Shown here in pieces: positions 8,730 to 18,050 of a DNA stretch of 64,000 nt. The stretch lies in contig OY762824.1 of assembly GCA_963666465.1 (NCBI GenBank), positions 4,464,001 to 4,528,000 of the forward strand. Direction: 5' to 3'. Made by a program: the position numbers and the translations under genes. Each line of letters opens with the position of its first letter. Within the stretch, counting starts at the first letter, position 1. The notes under the pieces were generated by a model that worked only from the letters and a program-made list of their open reading frames with translations, was not told where the DNA came from and ran no database searches. This DNA is from VXYL01 sp963666465 (lineage in GTDB: Bacteria; Pseudomonadota; Gammaproteobacteria; Pseudomonadales; Azotimanducaceae).

Positions 8730-9720
8730 ATGGTGCTTGCTGTTGTGGGAGTGCGGTTGACGGGAACGACCTGCCGTCCTTGCGCGCCGGGTCAGGCGAT
8801 GCTTCTGCCGCCGGATCCTGGCGACTGGCTTCCGGAGGGTCATCTGGCGCACCACGTGAGCGACCTGGTGGACGCGCTGGATCTGGGTGCGTTCCACGCG
8901 CCGTGCCGGGGCGACGGCCGGCGCGGCGCCGGCGTCCTTGCCACCCGGCGATGATGGCGAAGGTTCTGGTGCACGGGCACGCGACGGGGGCGTTCTCTTC
9001 GCGGAAGATCGCGCGGAAGCTGGAGGAGGACGTGGCGTTCCGGGTTCTGGCGGCGGGGAACACGCCGGGTCACCGGACGGTGTGCGAGTTTCGGCGGCGG
9101 CGCCTTTCGGACTTCAGGCGCCTGTTCGCGGAGGTGGCTGGCCTTGCGCGGGAGACGGGGGTTGCGCACTTCGGGACGCGTCGGTGGACGGGACGAAGGT
9201 TCGCGCGAACGCGAGCAGGCGCAAGGCGATGAGCCACGGTCGGACGGTGCAGGAAGAGCGGCGTCTGCAGGAGGGGATCGATGCGCCCGTGGCACGGGCG
9301 CAGGAGACGGACGCGGCGGAGGACGACCGGCTCGGGGAGTCGGTTCGGGGCGACGGGCAGCCGGAGGGGCTGCGCCGCCGGAAGGATCGGCTGTCGGCGA
9401 TCCAGGCGGCGAAGGGGCGGCTGGAGGCGCGCGCCCGGGAGGCGGACGACGCCCGGGGCCGGAAGCCGGGTCGGGAGCGGAACCCGAAGGGCGGCCGGCC
9501 GTGCAGCCGGGAGTGCGGGGAGCCGAAGGAGTCGGCGCAGGACAACTTCACGGATCCGGACAGCCGGATCGTGAAGACCTCGCAGGAGGGCTGCCGGCAG
9601 TGCTTCGACGCGCAGGTTGCGGTGGAGGGGAGGAACCAGCTGGTGGTGGCCACCGCTGTTGGGGACGATCTATCTGCGGTCTGTCCCCCCGGAAAAAGGA
9701 AGCCAGCGCCGGCCACCGTA
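8730..9720 (+). pseudogene. IS1182-type transposase, frameshifted and 3'-truncated
   Basis: Three reading frames read in succession reconstruct an IS1182/IS5-group (DUF772) transposase. Frame one gives MLLPPDPGDWLPEGHLAHHV and DLVDALDLGAF. Frame two gives HPAMMAKVLVHGHATG, FSSRKIARKLEEDVAFRVLA and HRTVCEFRR. Frame three gives VDGTKVRANASRRKAMSHGR and NFTDPDSRIVKTS, then FDAQVAVEGRNQLVVA. At least two frameshifts are needed, and the sequence ends abruptly after VGDDLSAVCPP without the C-terminal catalytic region, so it cannot be active. No terminal inverted repeats were identified. Its truncated end lies about 40 bp upstream of aceE, so it has probably replaced part of the aceE promoter region. 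Confidence 0.88.
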
Positions 9721-9760
9721 TAATCAATGTCGCGGCTCCATCGGAGCGTCTGGATCGAGC

Positions 9761-12619
9761 ATGTCCAACCGCGGCTCTCCACAGGCTGACGGCTCCCCAC
9801 AGGCTGACGGCTCCCCACAGGCTGACGGCTCCCCACAGGCTGACGGCTCCCCACAGGCTGACGGCTCCCCACAGGCTGACGGCTCCCCACAGGCTGACGG
9901 CTCCGACATCCGCGATCTTGCGGACGACTTTCCCGATGAGACCCGCGAGTGGCTCGACTCGCTGGAATACGTGCTGGAGAACGCCGGCGTCGATCGCGCC
10001 AACTTCCTGCTGCGGCATCTTTCCTCGCGCATGACCCAGACCGGGGCTCGCCTGCCCTACACCATCACCACGCCGTACCGAAACACCATCCCGGCCAATC
10101 AGGAAGCGCCAATGCCGGGGGATCTCTTCATGGAGCGGCGCATCCGTTCGCTGATCCGCTGGAACGCCCTCGCCACCGTGGTGCGGGCGAACCGCAGCGA
10201 CGGCGCCTTGGGTGGCCACATTTCCACCTTCGCCTCGTCCGCCACCCTCTACGACGTGGGCTTCAACCATTTTTTCCGCGGCCCGATGGACGACCAGGCA
10301 GGCGATCTCATCTACTTCCAAGGCCACAGCGCCCCCGGCATCTATGCCCGCTCCTATCTCGAAGGGCGCCTATCCGAGGAACATCTGGACAATTTCCGGC
10401 AGGAGGTGGACGGGCGGGGGCTTTCCTCCTATCCGCATCCATGGCTGATGCCGGACTACTGGCAGTTCCCCACCGTCTCGATGGGGCTGGGGCCGATCCA
10501 GGCCATCTACCAAGCCCACATCATGAAGTATCTCGACAGCCGGGGACTCATCCCCATGGGCGACCGCAAGGTGTGGGCCTTTCTGGGCGATGGCGAGTGC
10601 GATGAGCCGGAAACCCTGGGCGCACTGGGGCTCGCCGGCCGGGAGAAGCTCGACAACCTGATCTTTGTCGTCAACTGCAACTTGCAACGCCTCGACGGCC
10701 CCGTGCGCGGCAACGGCAAGATCATCCAGGAGCTGGAAGGCGCGTTCCGGGGTGCTGGCTGGAACGTCATCAAGGTGGTGTGGGGGCGGCTTTGGGATCC
10801 CCTGTTCACGAACGACACCGACGGCCTCATGCAGCGACGCATGGAGGAGACCGTGGACGGCGAATACCAGAACTACAAGGCCAAGGGCGGCGGCTACACC
10901 CGCGAGCACTTCTTCGGCAAGCACGAACGCCTGCTGCGCATGGTGGAGAACCTCTCCGACGACGACATCATGCGGTTGAACCGGGGCGGACACGATCCGT
11001 TCAAGGTCTATGCCGCCTACCACGCCGCCGTCAACCACACCGGCGAACCGACGGTGATTCTGGCCAAGACGGTGAAAGGCTACGGCATGGGCGACGCCGG
11101 CGAGGCGGAGAACGACACCCATCAGGTGAAGAAGCTGGACCTCGAAGGGCTCAAGCACTTCCGCGACCGCTTCGACCTGCCCATCACCGACGAGGAACTC
11201 GACAGCGTTCCCTATTACCGACCGCCTGAAGGCTCCTCTGAACTCGCCTACCTGCACCGCCAGCGCGCCAGGCTCGGCGGCTGCATCCCGCGCCGCATCG
11301 CCGTGGAAAGCGGCTTTCCGGTGCCGGGCCTCTCCGTCTTCGAGGCCCAGCTGCGCGGCACCGGAGAGCGCGAGGTCTCCACCACGATGGCCTTCGTTCG
11401 CGTGCTGGCAACGCTGGTGCGCCAGCCGGAGCTCGGCAAGCGCGTGGTCCCCATCATTCCCGACGAGGCGCGCACCTTCGGCATGGAGGGAATGTTCCGG
11501 CAGCTCGGCATCTATTCGAGCGAAGGGCAGCTTTACGAACCGGAAGACTCCGGCGAGATCGCCTCGTATCGGGAGTCTCGGGACGGGCAGGTGTTGGAGG
11601 AAGGCATCAACGAGGCTGGCGCCTTCGCCGCCTGGCTTTCGGCGGCCACCTCCTACAGCACCCACGCCTACACCTTGGCACCCTTCTACATCTTCTATTC
11701 CATGTTCGGCTTCCAGCGGGTGGGAGACCTGGCCTGGGCGGCGGGAGACATGCAGGCGCGGGGCTTCCTGCTCGGCGCCACCGCCGGCCGCACCACGTTG
11801 AACGGGGAAGGGCTGCAGCACCAGGACGGCCACAGCCATGTGCTGGCGTCCACCATTCCCAACTGCGTCGCCTATGATCCCTGCTATGCCTTTGAATTGG
11901 CGGTGATTGTGCAGGATGGCCTGCGGCGCATGTTCAAGGCTGGCGAACGGGTGTTCTACTACATCACCCTGATGAACGAGAACTACGCCCATCCGGCCAT
12001 GCCCGAAGGGGCGCAGGAGGACATCCTGCGCGGTCTGCATCGACTCGAGACCGTGGCCAGCGAGGAGGCGGAAGAGACGAACGAGGGGCGTCCGACCCGG
12101 TGGGGGCGTGGTGGCGAGGCCGCCCGCAAGCGTGTGCGCCTGCTCGGCAGCGGCGCCATTCTCGGCGAGGTGCGCAAGGCGGCGCGGCGGCTTAGCGAAG
12201 AGCACGGCGTTGCCAGCGAGGTGTGGAGCGTCACCAGCTTCACCGAACTTGCCCGCGACGGTGCCGACACGGAGCGCTGGAACCTGCTCCATCCCACCGA
12301 GGAGCCGCGCAGGTCGCACGTGGCGAAGATGCTCGACGGCGAGGTGCCGGTGATCGCGGCGACGGACTACATCAAGGTTCACGCGGAATCGATACGCGGC
12401 TACTTCGACGCGCCGTATCGGGTGCTCGGCGCAGACGGCTTTGGCCGCAGCGACACCAGGGCTCGGCTGCGCGACTTCTTCGAGGTGGACGAGCGCTTCG
12501 TCACCCTGGCGGCGCTCAGGGAACTGCAGACGCGGCAGGTGGTGGCGGCGGCGGAAGTCGCCAGCGCCATGCAGGCGATGGACATTCCCGAAGACAAGCC
12601 CAACCCGAGGCTCTCCTGA
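9761..12619 (+). CDS. aceE: Pyruvate dehydrogenase E1 component, homodimeric type
   Basis: A 952-residue thiamine-diphosphate enzyme that decarboxylates pyruvate and acetylates the E2 lipoyl group. Conserved stretches: NTIPANQEAPMPGD, GHISTFASSATLYDVGFNHF, DYWQFPTVSMGLGP, the ThDP motif GDGECDEPE...NCN, KGGGYTREHFF, VPIIPDEARTFGMEGMFRQ, YTLAPFYIFYSMFGFQRVGD, LNGEGLQHQDGHS and FYYITLMNENYAHP. ATG 9761 opens with MSNRG followed by seven exact SPQADG hexapeptides before the normal family start (DIRDLADDF), an unusual extension. An in-frame ATG close to the core is not available, so the repeats are probably translated. The gene ends 1 bp before aceF. It has no lpd (E3) neighbour here. Confidence 0.95.
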   Translation: MSNRGSPQADGSPQADGSPQADGSPQADGSPQADGSPQADGSPQADGSDIRDLADDFPDETREWLDSLEYVLENAGVDRANFLLRHLSSRMTQTGARLPYTITTPYRNTIPANQEAPMPGDLFMERRIRSLIRWNALATVVRANRSDGALGGHISTFASSATLYDVGFNHFFRGPMDDQAGDLIYFQGHSAPGIYARSYLEGRLSEEHLDNFRQEVDGRGLSSYPHPWLMPDYWQFPTVSMGLGPIQAIYQAHIMKYLDSRGLIPMGDRKVWAFLGDGECDEPETLGALGLAGREKLDNLIFVVNCNLQRLDGPVRGNGKIIQELEGAFRGAGWNVIKVVWGRLWDPLFTNDTDGLMQRRMEETVDGEYQNYKAKGGGYTREHFFGKHERLLRMVENLSDDDIMRLNRGGHDPFKVYAAYHAAVNHTGEPTVILAKTVKGYGMGDAGEAENDTHQVKKLDLEGLKHFRDRFDLPITDEELDSVPYYRPPEGSSELAYLHRQRARLGGCIPRRIAVESGFPVPGLSVFEAQLRGTGEREVSTTMAFVRVLATLVRQPELGKRVVPIIPDEARTFGMEGMFRQLGIYSSEGQLYEPEDSGEIASYRESRDGQVLEEGINEAGAFAAWLSAATSYSTHAYTLAPFYIFYSMFGFQRVGDLAWAAGDMQARGFLLGATAGRTTLNGEGLQHQDGHSHVLASTIPNCVAYDPCYAFELAVIVQDGLRRMFKAGERVFYYITLMNENYAHPAMPEGAQEDILRGLHRLETVASEEAEETNEGRPTRWGRGGEAARKRVRLLGSGAILGEVRKAARRLSEEHGVASEVWSVTSFTELARDGADTERWNLLHPTEEPRRSHVAKMLDGEVPVIAATDYIKVHAESIRGYFDAPYRVLGADGFGRSDTRARLRDFFEVDERFVTLAALRELQTRQVVAAAEVASAMQAMDIPEDKPNPRLS
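9776..9901 (+). repeat. aceE: 18-bp tandem repeat (7 units) inside aceE
   Basis: Seven consecutive 18-bp units of TCCCCACAGGCTGACGGC (the first has one base change), each encoding Ser-Pro-Gln-Ala-Asp-Gly. Because 18 is a multiple of three, copy-number change would not shift the frame. The units sit between the initiator region and the conserved start of the enzyme. Confidence 0.95.
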
Positions 12620-12620
12620 C

Positions 12621-13976
12621 ATGGACGTTCGCATTCCCGATATTGGCGACGCACAGGACGTGGAGGTGATCGAGCTCTGCATCGCGCCGGGCGACACGGT
12701 GGCGGTGAACGATGCGCTGATCGTGATCGAATCCGACAAGGCCTCGATGGAGGTGCCGGCGCCGGCTGCGGGGACGGTGCAGGAAGTGCTTGTTTCGCTG
12801 GGCGATCTCGTGAATGAAGGCGATGCGATTGTGGTGCTCGACGCGGTGGAGGGGACGGCGGAGGCGGCGGGTAGGGTTGCAAGCGCTTCCGAGAGCGCTT
12901 CCGAGAAGGTGGGCGAAGCCGCGGCGGCAGTTGCCGACGAGCGCAAGGCGGGAGCGGAGTCGGGCGGTCCCGAGAAGCTGATCGGCGAACTGGACCAGCT
13001 CATCGAGAGCGCGGATGCCGGAGCGAGACCGGAACACGTGCCGCCGCCACCCGGAGTGCCGGTTCCCGACCCGCAGCCGAGCGTGGGCGCTCGGGTCTAT
13101 GCCGGCCCCGCGGTTCGTCGTCTGGCGCGGGAACTGGGCGTCGATCTTGCGCAAGTGCCGGGAAGCGGCGGAAACGGTCGCATCGTCAAGGACGATGTGA
13201 AGGCGTTCGTGAAGCAGTCCATGACCTCTCCTGCCGCCTCCGCAATCGCTGCCGTTCCCGTCATCGACTTCACCCGCTTCGGCGAGGTGGAGGAGGTTCC
13301 CCTGAGCCGGGTGCAGGCCCGCGGCGCGGCCAATCTCGCCAGCAGTTGGGCGCAGGTGGTGCATGTCACGCAGCATGACGAAGGGGACGTGACCGATCTC
13401 GAATCCTTCCGCGCCTCCCTCAAGGCCGAGGCCGAAGCGCGCGGCACCAGGCTCACGCCGCTGCCCCTCATCATGAGGGCATGCACCAGGGTCCTCACGG
13501 ACTTCCCCCGCTTCAACGCCTCCCTGAACCCGCAGGTGAACGCGCTGATTGTCAAGCGCTACATGCACATCGGCTTCGCCGTGGACACCGCAGCGGGGCT
13601 GGTGGTGCCGGTCATCCGAGACGCCAACGCCAAGGGCGTCTGGGAACTCGCCGAAGAGATCGAACGCCTTTCGGAAGCGGCGAGGGCAAATCGCCTGAAA
13701 CCGGACGAAATCCAAGGTGGCTGCTTCACCATCTCCAGCCTCGGCGCCATCGGCGGCACCGGCTTCACTCCCGTGGTGAATGCCCCGGAGGTGGCCATCC
13801 TGGGCGTAGCGCGCCTCGCCACCAAGCCGGTCTGGAACGGCGAAGCCTTCACCTCGCGCAAGCTCCTCCCCCTCTCCCTCTCCTACGACCACCGAGCCAT
13901 AAACGGCGCCGAAGCCGGCCGCTTCATGGCCGCCCTGACAACACTCCTGGCCGACTTCCGCCGCTTCGCCTTGTAG
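12621..13976 (+). CDS. aceF: Pyruvate dehydrogenase E2, dihydrolipoyl acetyltransferase
   Basis: A 451-residue core subunit of the pyruvate dehydrogenase complex. Domain order: one lipoyl domain (residues 1-75; VIESDKASMEVPAPAAG with lipoyl Lys), an Ala/Glu-rich linker, an E1/E3-binding domain (YAGPAVRRLARELGVDLAQV...GRIVKDDVKAF) and the catalytic acetyltransferase domain from about residue 215. The C-terminal active-site motif reads SYDHRAINGAEAG: His424 is present, but the usual Asp of HRxxDG is Asn428. It starts 1 bp after the aceE stop and is surely cotranscribed. A single lipoyl domain is fewer than the three in E. coli but common in other proteobacteria. Confidence 0.95.
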   Translation: MDVRIPDIGDAQDVEVIELCIAPGDTVAVNDALIVIESDKASMEVPAPAAGTVQEVLVSLGDLVNEGDAIVVLDAVEGTAEAAGRVASASESASEKVGEAAAAVADERKAGAESGGPEKLIGELDQLIESADAGARPEHVPPPPGVPVPDPQPSVGARVYAGPAVRRLARELGVDLAQVPGSGGNGRIVKDDVKAFVKQSMTSPAASAIAAVPVIDFTRFGEVEEVPLSRVQARGAANLASSWAQVVHVTQHDEGDVTDLESFRASLKAEAEARGTRLTPLPLIMRACTRVLTDFPRFNASLNPQVNALIVKRYMHIGFAVDTAAGLVVPVIRDANAKGVWELAEEIERLSEAARANRLKPDEIQGGCFTISSLGAIGGTGFTPVVNAPEVAILGVARLATKPVWNGEAFTSRKLLPLSLSYDHRAINGAEAGRFMAALTTLLADFRRFAL

Positions 13977-13990
13977 CTACTGCATCCTTT

Positions 13991-14099
13991 TGTCTGGAGG
14001 GAGGGCATTCTGCCCTCCGACGCAGGCGCGCAGAGTGACTCGCCATCTCGGAATGGACCCGCCTGGCGGCGCGTCGGCAGAAATGCCTCCCTCCAGACA
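13991..14099. repeat. Family C long hairpin downstream of aceF
   Basis: Near-perfect long inverted repeat. The left arm starts TGTCTGGAGGGAGGGCATTC (13991) and the right arm ends GCCTCCCTCCAGACA (14099). The left arm alone can also fold as GGAGGGCA-TTC-TGCCCTCC. No T-tract follows, so it is not a classical intrinsic terminator, although its position after aceEF would suit transcript 3'-end protection. The rest of 14100-14310 shows nothing recognisable. Confidence 0.7.
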
Positions 14100-14310
14100 A
14101 GGAGCACCGAACAGGGGCGACGGTGCGAATGGTCTACCCGGTTTTTGGGCGCGCTGGCAATCTCCGGCTTGACGTATCACTCCCCTCCCTCTTTTGGGGG
14201 GCACTGCACCGGATCAGGGCCTCGCCGGCTCTCGAATTGGCACGTTGTTTGCTTATGCCGTCCGCCAGTAGCCGGGCGCAGGGCGTGTTCGGCGTGTGGT
14301 CTGCTTGGGA

Positions 14311-15459
14311 ATGAAGCCAATGAAGGGACCGTTTCTTGCGTGCGTTGCCTTGGTGGTTGCCGTTGCGTTGGCGCCGCAAGGGGCGCTGGCGGGTGGCACC
14401 ATCGAGGTGGGAGAGGATCACAGCGTCGCCTTTGGCGCCGGCCTCAGGAGCGCGTTCACCAGCATCGAGGATTCGAGCGACTTCTCGGTGCAGAGCGTGC
14501 GCCTCTACGTGAACGGGCAGATTCACGAGAAGGTCAAGTTCACGTTCAACACCGAGTGCATCGGCTGTGTGTTCGGGGAGCAGGATCCGATCGGCGCCGG
14601 CGGCGAGATCGACGTGCTCGACGCCATCGCGCAGTTCGAGTTCAGCCCGGAGTTCAACATCTGGCTCGGGCGGATGCTGACACCGGCGGATCGGATTGAG
14701 CTCAACGGGCCGTACTACGGCCTGTCATGGAATCAATACACGGTGCCGCTCCTGCCATCCGACCAGCTCGGCAATGCGGGGCTTCTTGGCCGCGACGATG
14801 GCGTCACCGTCTGGGGCACGCTCGGCAAGGTGCAGTATGCGGCGGGGCTCTTCGACGGTGTCAACGGCGGCCCCAACACCGAGGACGACTCGGCGCTCTT
14901 CGCCGGCCGCATCGCCATCAACTTCCTGACGATGGAGGCGAATCCCGCCTACTACACCAGCAGCACCTACTTCGGTGGCGGTGGCGACATCTTCACCGTC
15001 GGGCTGTCGTATCAGAGTCAGGCGAATGGCGCCGGGTCGCTTTCCGAACCCGGCGACTTCTCTGCGCTCATCGTCGACGCCCTGTTCGAGAAGCCGCTGG
15101 CGAACGGCGGCGCGATTACCCTGGAGGGCGAATACAAGACCTTCGACGCCGCCGTGACCGCCACTGCGGCGGCGGACCCCACCTGCTTTTGCCTGTTCGA
15201 CGGCGAGTCCTACTTCGTCATGGCGGCCTATCTCTTCGCCGGCGAGGCCGGCATCGGCAGGTTGCAGCCCTACATCCGGCAGACATCGAACGAACCCTCG
15301 GCGGGCGAGTCGAGTTCGCTGACGGAATTCGGCGTCAACTACGTCGTCAAGGGCCACAACATGCGCCTGAACTTCAACGTCACCAATGGCGACGCCCACC
15401 TCTCCGGCACGCCGGTGGACGGCGACGGGTTCTCCTTCGGCGTGCAAGTGCAAATCTAA
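14311..15459 (+). CDS. Outer-membrane porin (FmdC/phosphate-selective-porin-like)
   Basis: A 382-residue exported protein. The signal peptide MKPMKGPFLACVALVVAVALA...GALAGG is followed by a Gly- and aromatic-rich beta-barrel sequence with alternating hydrophobic strands. It ends in FSFGVQVQI, a typical outer-membrane insertion end, although the last residue is Ile rather than Phe. The IWLGRM and LAND-like RIELNGPYYGLSWNQY segments resemble short-chain amide/urea porins (FmdC type), and the gene is followed 18 bp later by a urea-binding protein gene, which supports uptake of urea or amides. Substrate is inferred from context only. Start ATG 14311; ATG 14320 is equally possible. Confidence 0.7.
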   Translation: MKPMKGPFLACVALVVAVALAPQGALAGGTIEVGEDHSVAFGAGLRSAFTSIEDSSDFSVQSVRLYVNGQIHEKVKFTFNTECIGCVFGEQDPIGAGGEIDVLDAIAQFEFSPEFNIWLGRMLTPADRIELNGPYYGLSWNQYTVPLLPSDQLGNAGLLGRDDGVTVWGTLGKVQYAAGLFDGVNGGPNTEDDSALFAGRIAINFLTMEANPAYYTSSTYFGGGGDIFTVGLSYQSQANGAGSLSEPGDFSALIVDALFEKPLANGGAITLEGEYKTFDAAVTATAAADPTCFCLFDGESYFVMAAYLFAGEAGIGRLQPYIRQTSNEPSAGESSSLTEFGVNYVVKGHNMRLNFNVTNGDAHLSGTPVDGDGFSFGVQVQI

Positions 15460-15477
15460 CGGCAAGGAATCGAAGAC

Positions 15478-16791
15478 ATGAAATCACTCGCCCCTTCGTC
15501 CCTGGCGCGCCTCGTTCGACGCGCCGGGGCGCTCTTGATCGCCGCTGCGGCCGCTTTCGCACCCACGGCACTGGCGCAGGAGCCCATCAAGGTGGGCGTC
15601 CTGCATTCCCTCTCCGGCACCATGGCCATCAGCGAAACCACCCTCAAGGACACCGTCCTGATGCTGGTGGAACAGCAGAACGCGGCCGGGGGGCTGCTGG
15701 GTCGGCCGCTCGAAGCGGTGGTGGTGGACCCGGCCTCCGACTGGCCGCTCTTCGCCGAGAAGGCGCGCGAGCTTCTCGAACAGGAGAAGGTGGACGTGGT
15801 GTTCGGCTGCTGAACCTCGGTGTCGCGCAAGTCGGTGCTGCCGGTGTTCGAGGAGCTGAATGGCCTGTTGTTCTATCCGGTGCAGTATGAGGGCGAGGAA
15901 TCCTCCAAGAACGTCTTCTACACCGGCGCCGCGCCAAACCAGCAGGCGATCCCGGCGGTGGACTACCTGATGAACGACTTCGGCGCCGAGCGATGGGTGC
16001 TGGCGGGAACGGATTATGTCTATCCCCGCACCACCAACAAGATTCTCGAGGCGTATCTGAAGGCCAAGGGCGTCGCCGAGGAGGACATCCTCATCAACTA
16101 CACGCCGTTCGGTCATTCCGACTGGCAGTCCATCGTCGCGGACATCAAGAAGTTCGGCTCGGCTGGCAAGAAGACGGCGGTGGTTTCCACCATCAACGGC
16201 GACGCCAACGTGCCCTTCTACAAGGAACTCGGGAATCAGGGCATCTCGGCGGAGGACATTCCGGTGATCGCCTTCTCCGTCGGCGAGGAGGAGCTTTCCG
16301 GCATCGACACGGGGCCGTTGGTGGGGCATCTGGCGGCGTGGAACTACTTCATGAGCGTCGATGCGGAGGTGAACGACGACTTCATCGACGCCTGGCTTGA
16401 GTTCATCGACGACGAGAATCGGGTGACGAACGATCCGATGGAGGCGCACTACATCGGCTTCAAGATGTGGGTGGAAGCGGTGCAGAAGGCCGGTTCCACC
16501 GACGCCGAAGCGGTGCAAAACGCCATCATCGGCGTCATGGTGCCGAACCTATCCGGCGGCATGTCCACGATGCTGGCCAACCACCACATCACCAAGCCCG
16601 TGCTGATCGGCGAAATCCAGGACGACGGCCAGTTCGACATCGTCTGGCAAGCGGACGACCTGGTGCCGGGCGACGCATGGTCCGACTTCCTCGAAGGCTC
16701 CAAGGACATCACCGCCGACTGGACCGACGCCTTGATGTGCGGCAACTACAACACGGTCACCAAGACCTGCTCAGGCCAGAACTACGAGTAG
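15478..16791 (+). pseudogene. urtA: Urea ABC transporter substrate-binding protein UrtA with an in-frame TGA
   Basis: A 437-codon gene for a periplasmic urea-binding protein. A signal peptide ends ...APTALAQE, then IKVGVLHSLSGTMAISE and NAAGGLLGRPLEAVVVDPASDW. Codon 112 (15811-15813) is TGA where the family has Trp in FGCWTSVSRKSVLPVFEE. Frame and homology continue without gap through LNGLLFYPVQYEGEES, NVFYTGAAPNQQ, VGTDYVYPRT-like and HYIGFKMWVEAV to a TAG stop. One TGG-to-TGA change explains it: a nonsense mutation, an assembly error or readthrough. Other genes here use TGA as stop, so the code is not reassigned. No urtBCDE genes follow. Confidence 0.9.
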
Positions 16792-16879
16792 CCTGCGGGC
16801 TAGGCACGCACTCGCGAAGGTATGGTTGGGGAAGTCAACCATCACCAAATGACGTGCTTTCGCACGGACGCGCCCTGCG

Positions 16880-17051
16880 GCGAGGGTGGGCCTCGGGGCG
16901 AGGTCATTGAAGCCCTCGCAACGCGCCGCAAGGAAGTCGCATGGTGCCTGCCTGAACCATGCAGCGCCTTGCAACGTTGGGAGTTGTGCATTTTCCGCGC
17001 CTGACGGCGTGAGCGAGGGCTTCAATGCCCTCGTCCCCCAGGGCCTCGCCC
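16880..17051. repeat. Family C long hairpin repeat
   Basis: Long imperfect inverted repeat between urtA and lemA. GGGGCGAGGTCATTGAAGCC (left, near 16894-16914) matches the complement of GGCTTCAATGCCCTCGTCCC (right, near 17018-17037). It occupies most of the 360-bp gap; no gene is seen in the remainder. Confidence 0.65.
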
Positions 17052-17151
17052 GGCCAAGGGCGTGCTTGAATCTGCGGGTGGCGACACGCATAGTCGCATG
17101 GCGTCGAGCGGCGTGCGGTTTGTCGGGCATGTGCCACAAGGAGTCGGATGG

Positions 17152-17742
17152 ATGATGGGCAGGAGGAGCCGGTGGCCGGCCGGCGTTGCGGTGGCGCTGT
17201 TGCTGACCGGGTGTGGGATCAACAACATCCCCACCATGGATGAGGCGGTGAAGGCCGCTTGGGGACAGGTGCAGAACCAGTATCAGCGGCGGGCGGATCT
17301 GATTCCGAATCTCGTCAACACGGTGAAGGGCTACGCCGAGCACGAGCGCGAGACGCTGTCGGCGGTGACCGAGGCGCGGGCCAAGGTGGGGCAGATGCGC
17401 CTCGGCTCGGACGTGATCGACAATCCCGAGGCCCTGCGGAACTTCGAGCGCAACCAAGGGGCGCTGTCGAGTGCCCTCAGTCGGCTGATGGTGGTGGCGG
17501 AGCGCTACCCGGATCTCAAGGCGAACCAGAACTTTCTCTCCCTGCAGGCACAACTCGAAGGCACCGAAAACCGAATCTCGGTGGCGCGGCGCGACTTCGT
17601 GCAGGCGGTGCAGACCTACAACACGGAGATCCGCACCTTTCCGGGGCTGATCTGGCACGCCATCCTCCATGGCGACATGGAAGTGCGGGAGTCGTTCCAG
17701 GCCGCCGAGGGGGCGGAGACGGCGCCGACGGTGGAGTTTTGA
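17152..17742 (+). CDS. lemA: LemA family lipoprotein
   Basis: A 196-residue protein. ATG 17152 (or 17155) lies 8 bp after a good AAGGAG. The N-terminus is a lipoprotein signal with lipobox LLTGC, so it is probably membrane-anchored facing the periplasm. It continues with the LemA helical core: AVKAAWGQVQNQYQRRADLIPNLV, VKGYAEHE, TLSAVTEARAKV, LSRLMVVAERYPDLKANQNF and LEGTENRISVARRDFVQAVQTYN. The molecular function of LemA proteins is unknown; they are typically encoded next to TPM-domain proteins, as here. About 300 bp of repeat DNA now separates it from that partner. Confidence 0.93.
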   Translation: MMGRRSRWPAGVAVALLLTGCGINNIPTMDEAVKAAWGQVQNQYQRRADLIPNLVNTVKGYAEHERETLSAVTEARAKVGQMRLGSDVIDNPEALRNFERNQGALSSALSRLMVVAERYPDLKANQNFLSLQAQLEGTENRISVARRDFVQAVQTYNTEIRTFPGLIWHAILHGDMEVRESFQAAEGAETAPTVEF

Positions 17743-17822
17743 CCGGCCTGATGGCGAGTTCGGCGGCTGAGCGTTCGGTGGAGCCGCCGCAGCGCTCAAT
17801 GGTTCGACGGGACGCCCAATGC

Positions 17823-18047
17823 TCCCTAGGAGCCTGCGCCGTAGAACGGCGCCGGCTCCTAGCCGAAGGCGCGAGCGAAAGCGAGCCCGAAGGCCAAGCA
17901 GTTCGTGAAGCGAACTGCCGACGCGCCCGCAAGGGCGCGCTAGCGCCGCTTCGCGGCGCTCTGGCAGTTTTCGCTGGCGCGAAAACTGCCAAGGGATGCA
18001 CGCGACCGTTCCCCGATTCGACAGATTTTCTACGGTGCAGGCTCCTG
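17823..18047 (+). repeat. Family B composite repeat inserted between lemA and the TPM gene
   Basis: Composite element. A GGAGCCTGCGCCGTAG end leads into the B unit CTAGCCGAAGGCGCGAGCGA with the CAGTTCGTGAAGCGAACTG palindrome. A second module follows (TAGCGCCGCTTCGCGGCGCT, then GGCAGTTTTCGCTGGCGCG) and ends TTTTCTACGGTGCAGGCTCC. The end lies 3 bp before the ATG used for the next gene. Confidence 0.8.
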
Positions 18048-18050
18048 GCC

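Noticed and set aside
10370..13003. Long antisense frame over aceE and aceF, and similar ones over the ABC exporters (40758-42119, 42419-44299)
   Set aside because: They are antisense shadows of strongly recognised genes, with Arg/His/Gly-rich translations and no family motifs.
13996..14016. Intrinsic terminator after aceF
   Set aside because: A perfect small hairpin (GGAGGGCA-TTC-TGCCCTCC) is present, but no T-tract follows; it is part of a family C repeat.
15811..15813. TGA in urtA as selenocysteine, or as evidence for TGA=Trp reassignment
   Set aside because: The conserved residue is Trp, not Cys, and only a weak 4-bp stem follows. Many intact genes in the window, including aceE and the ABC transporters, end in TGA, so the code is standard.
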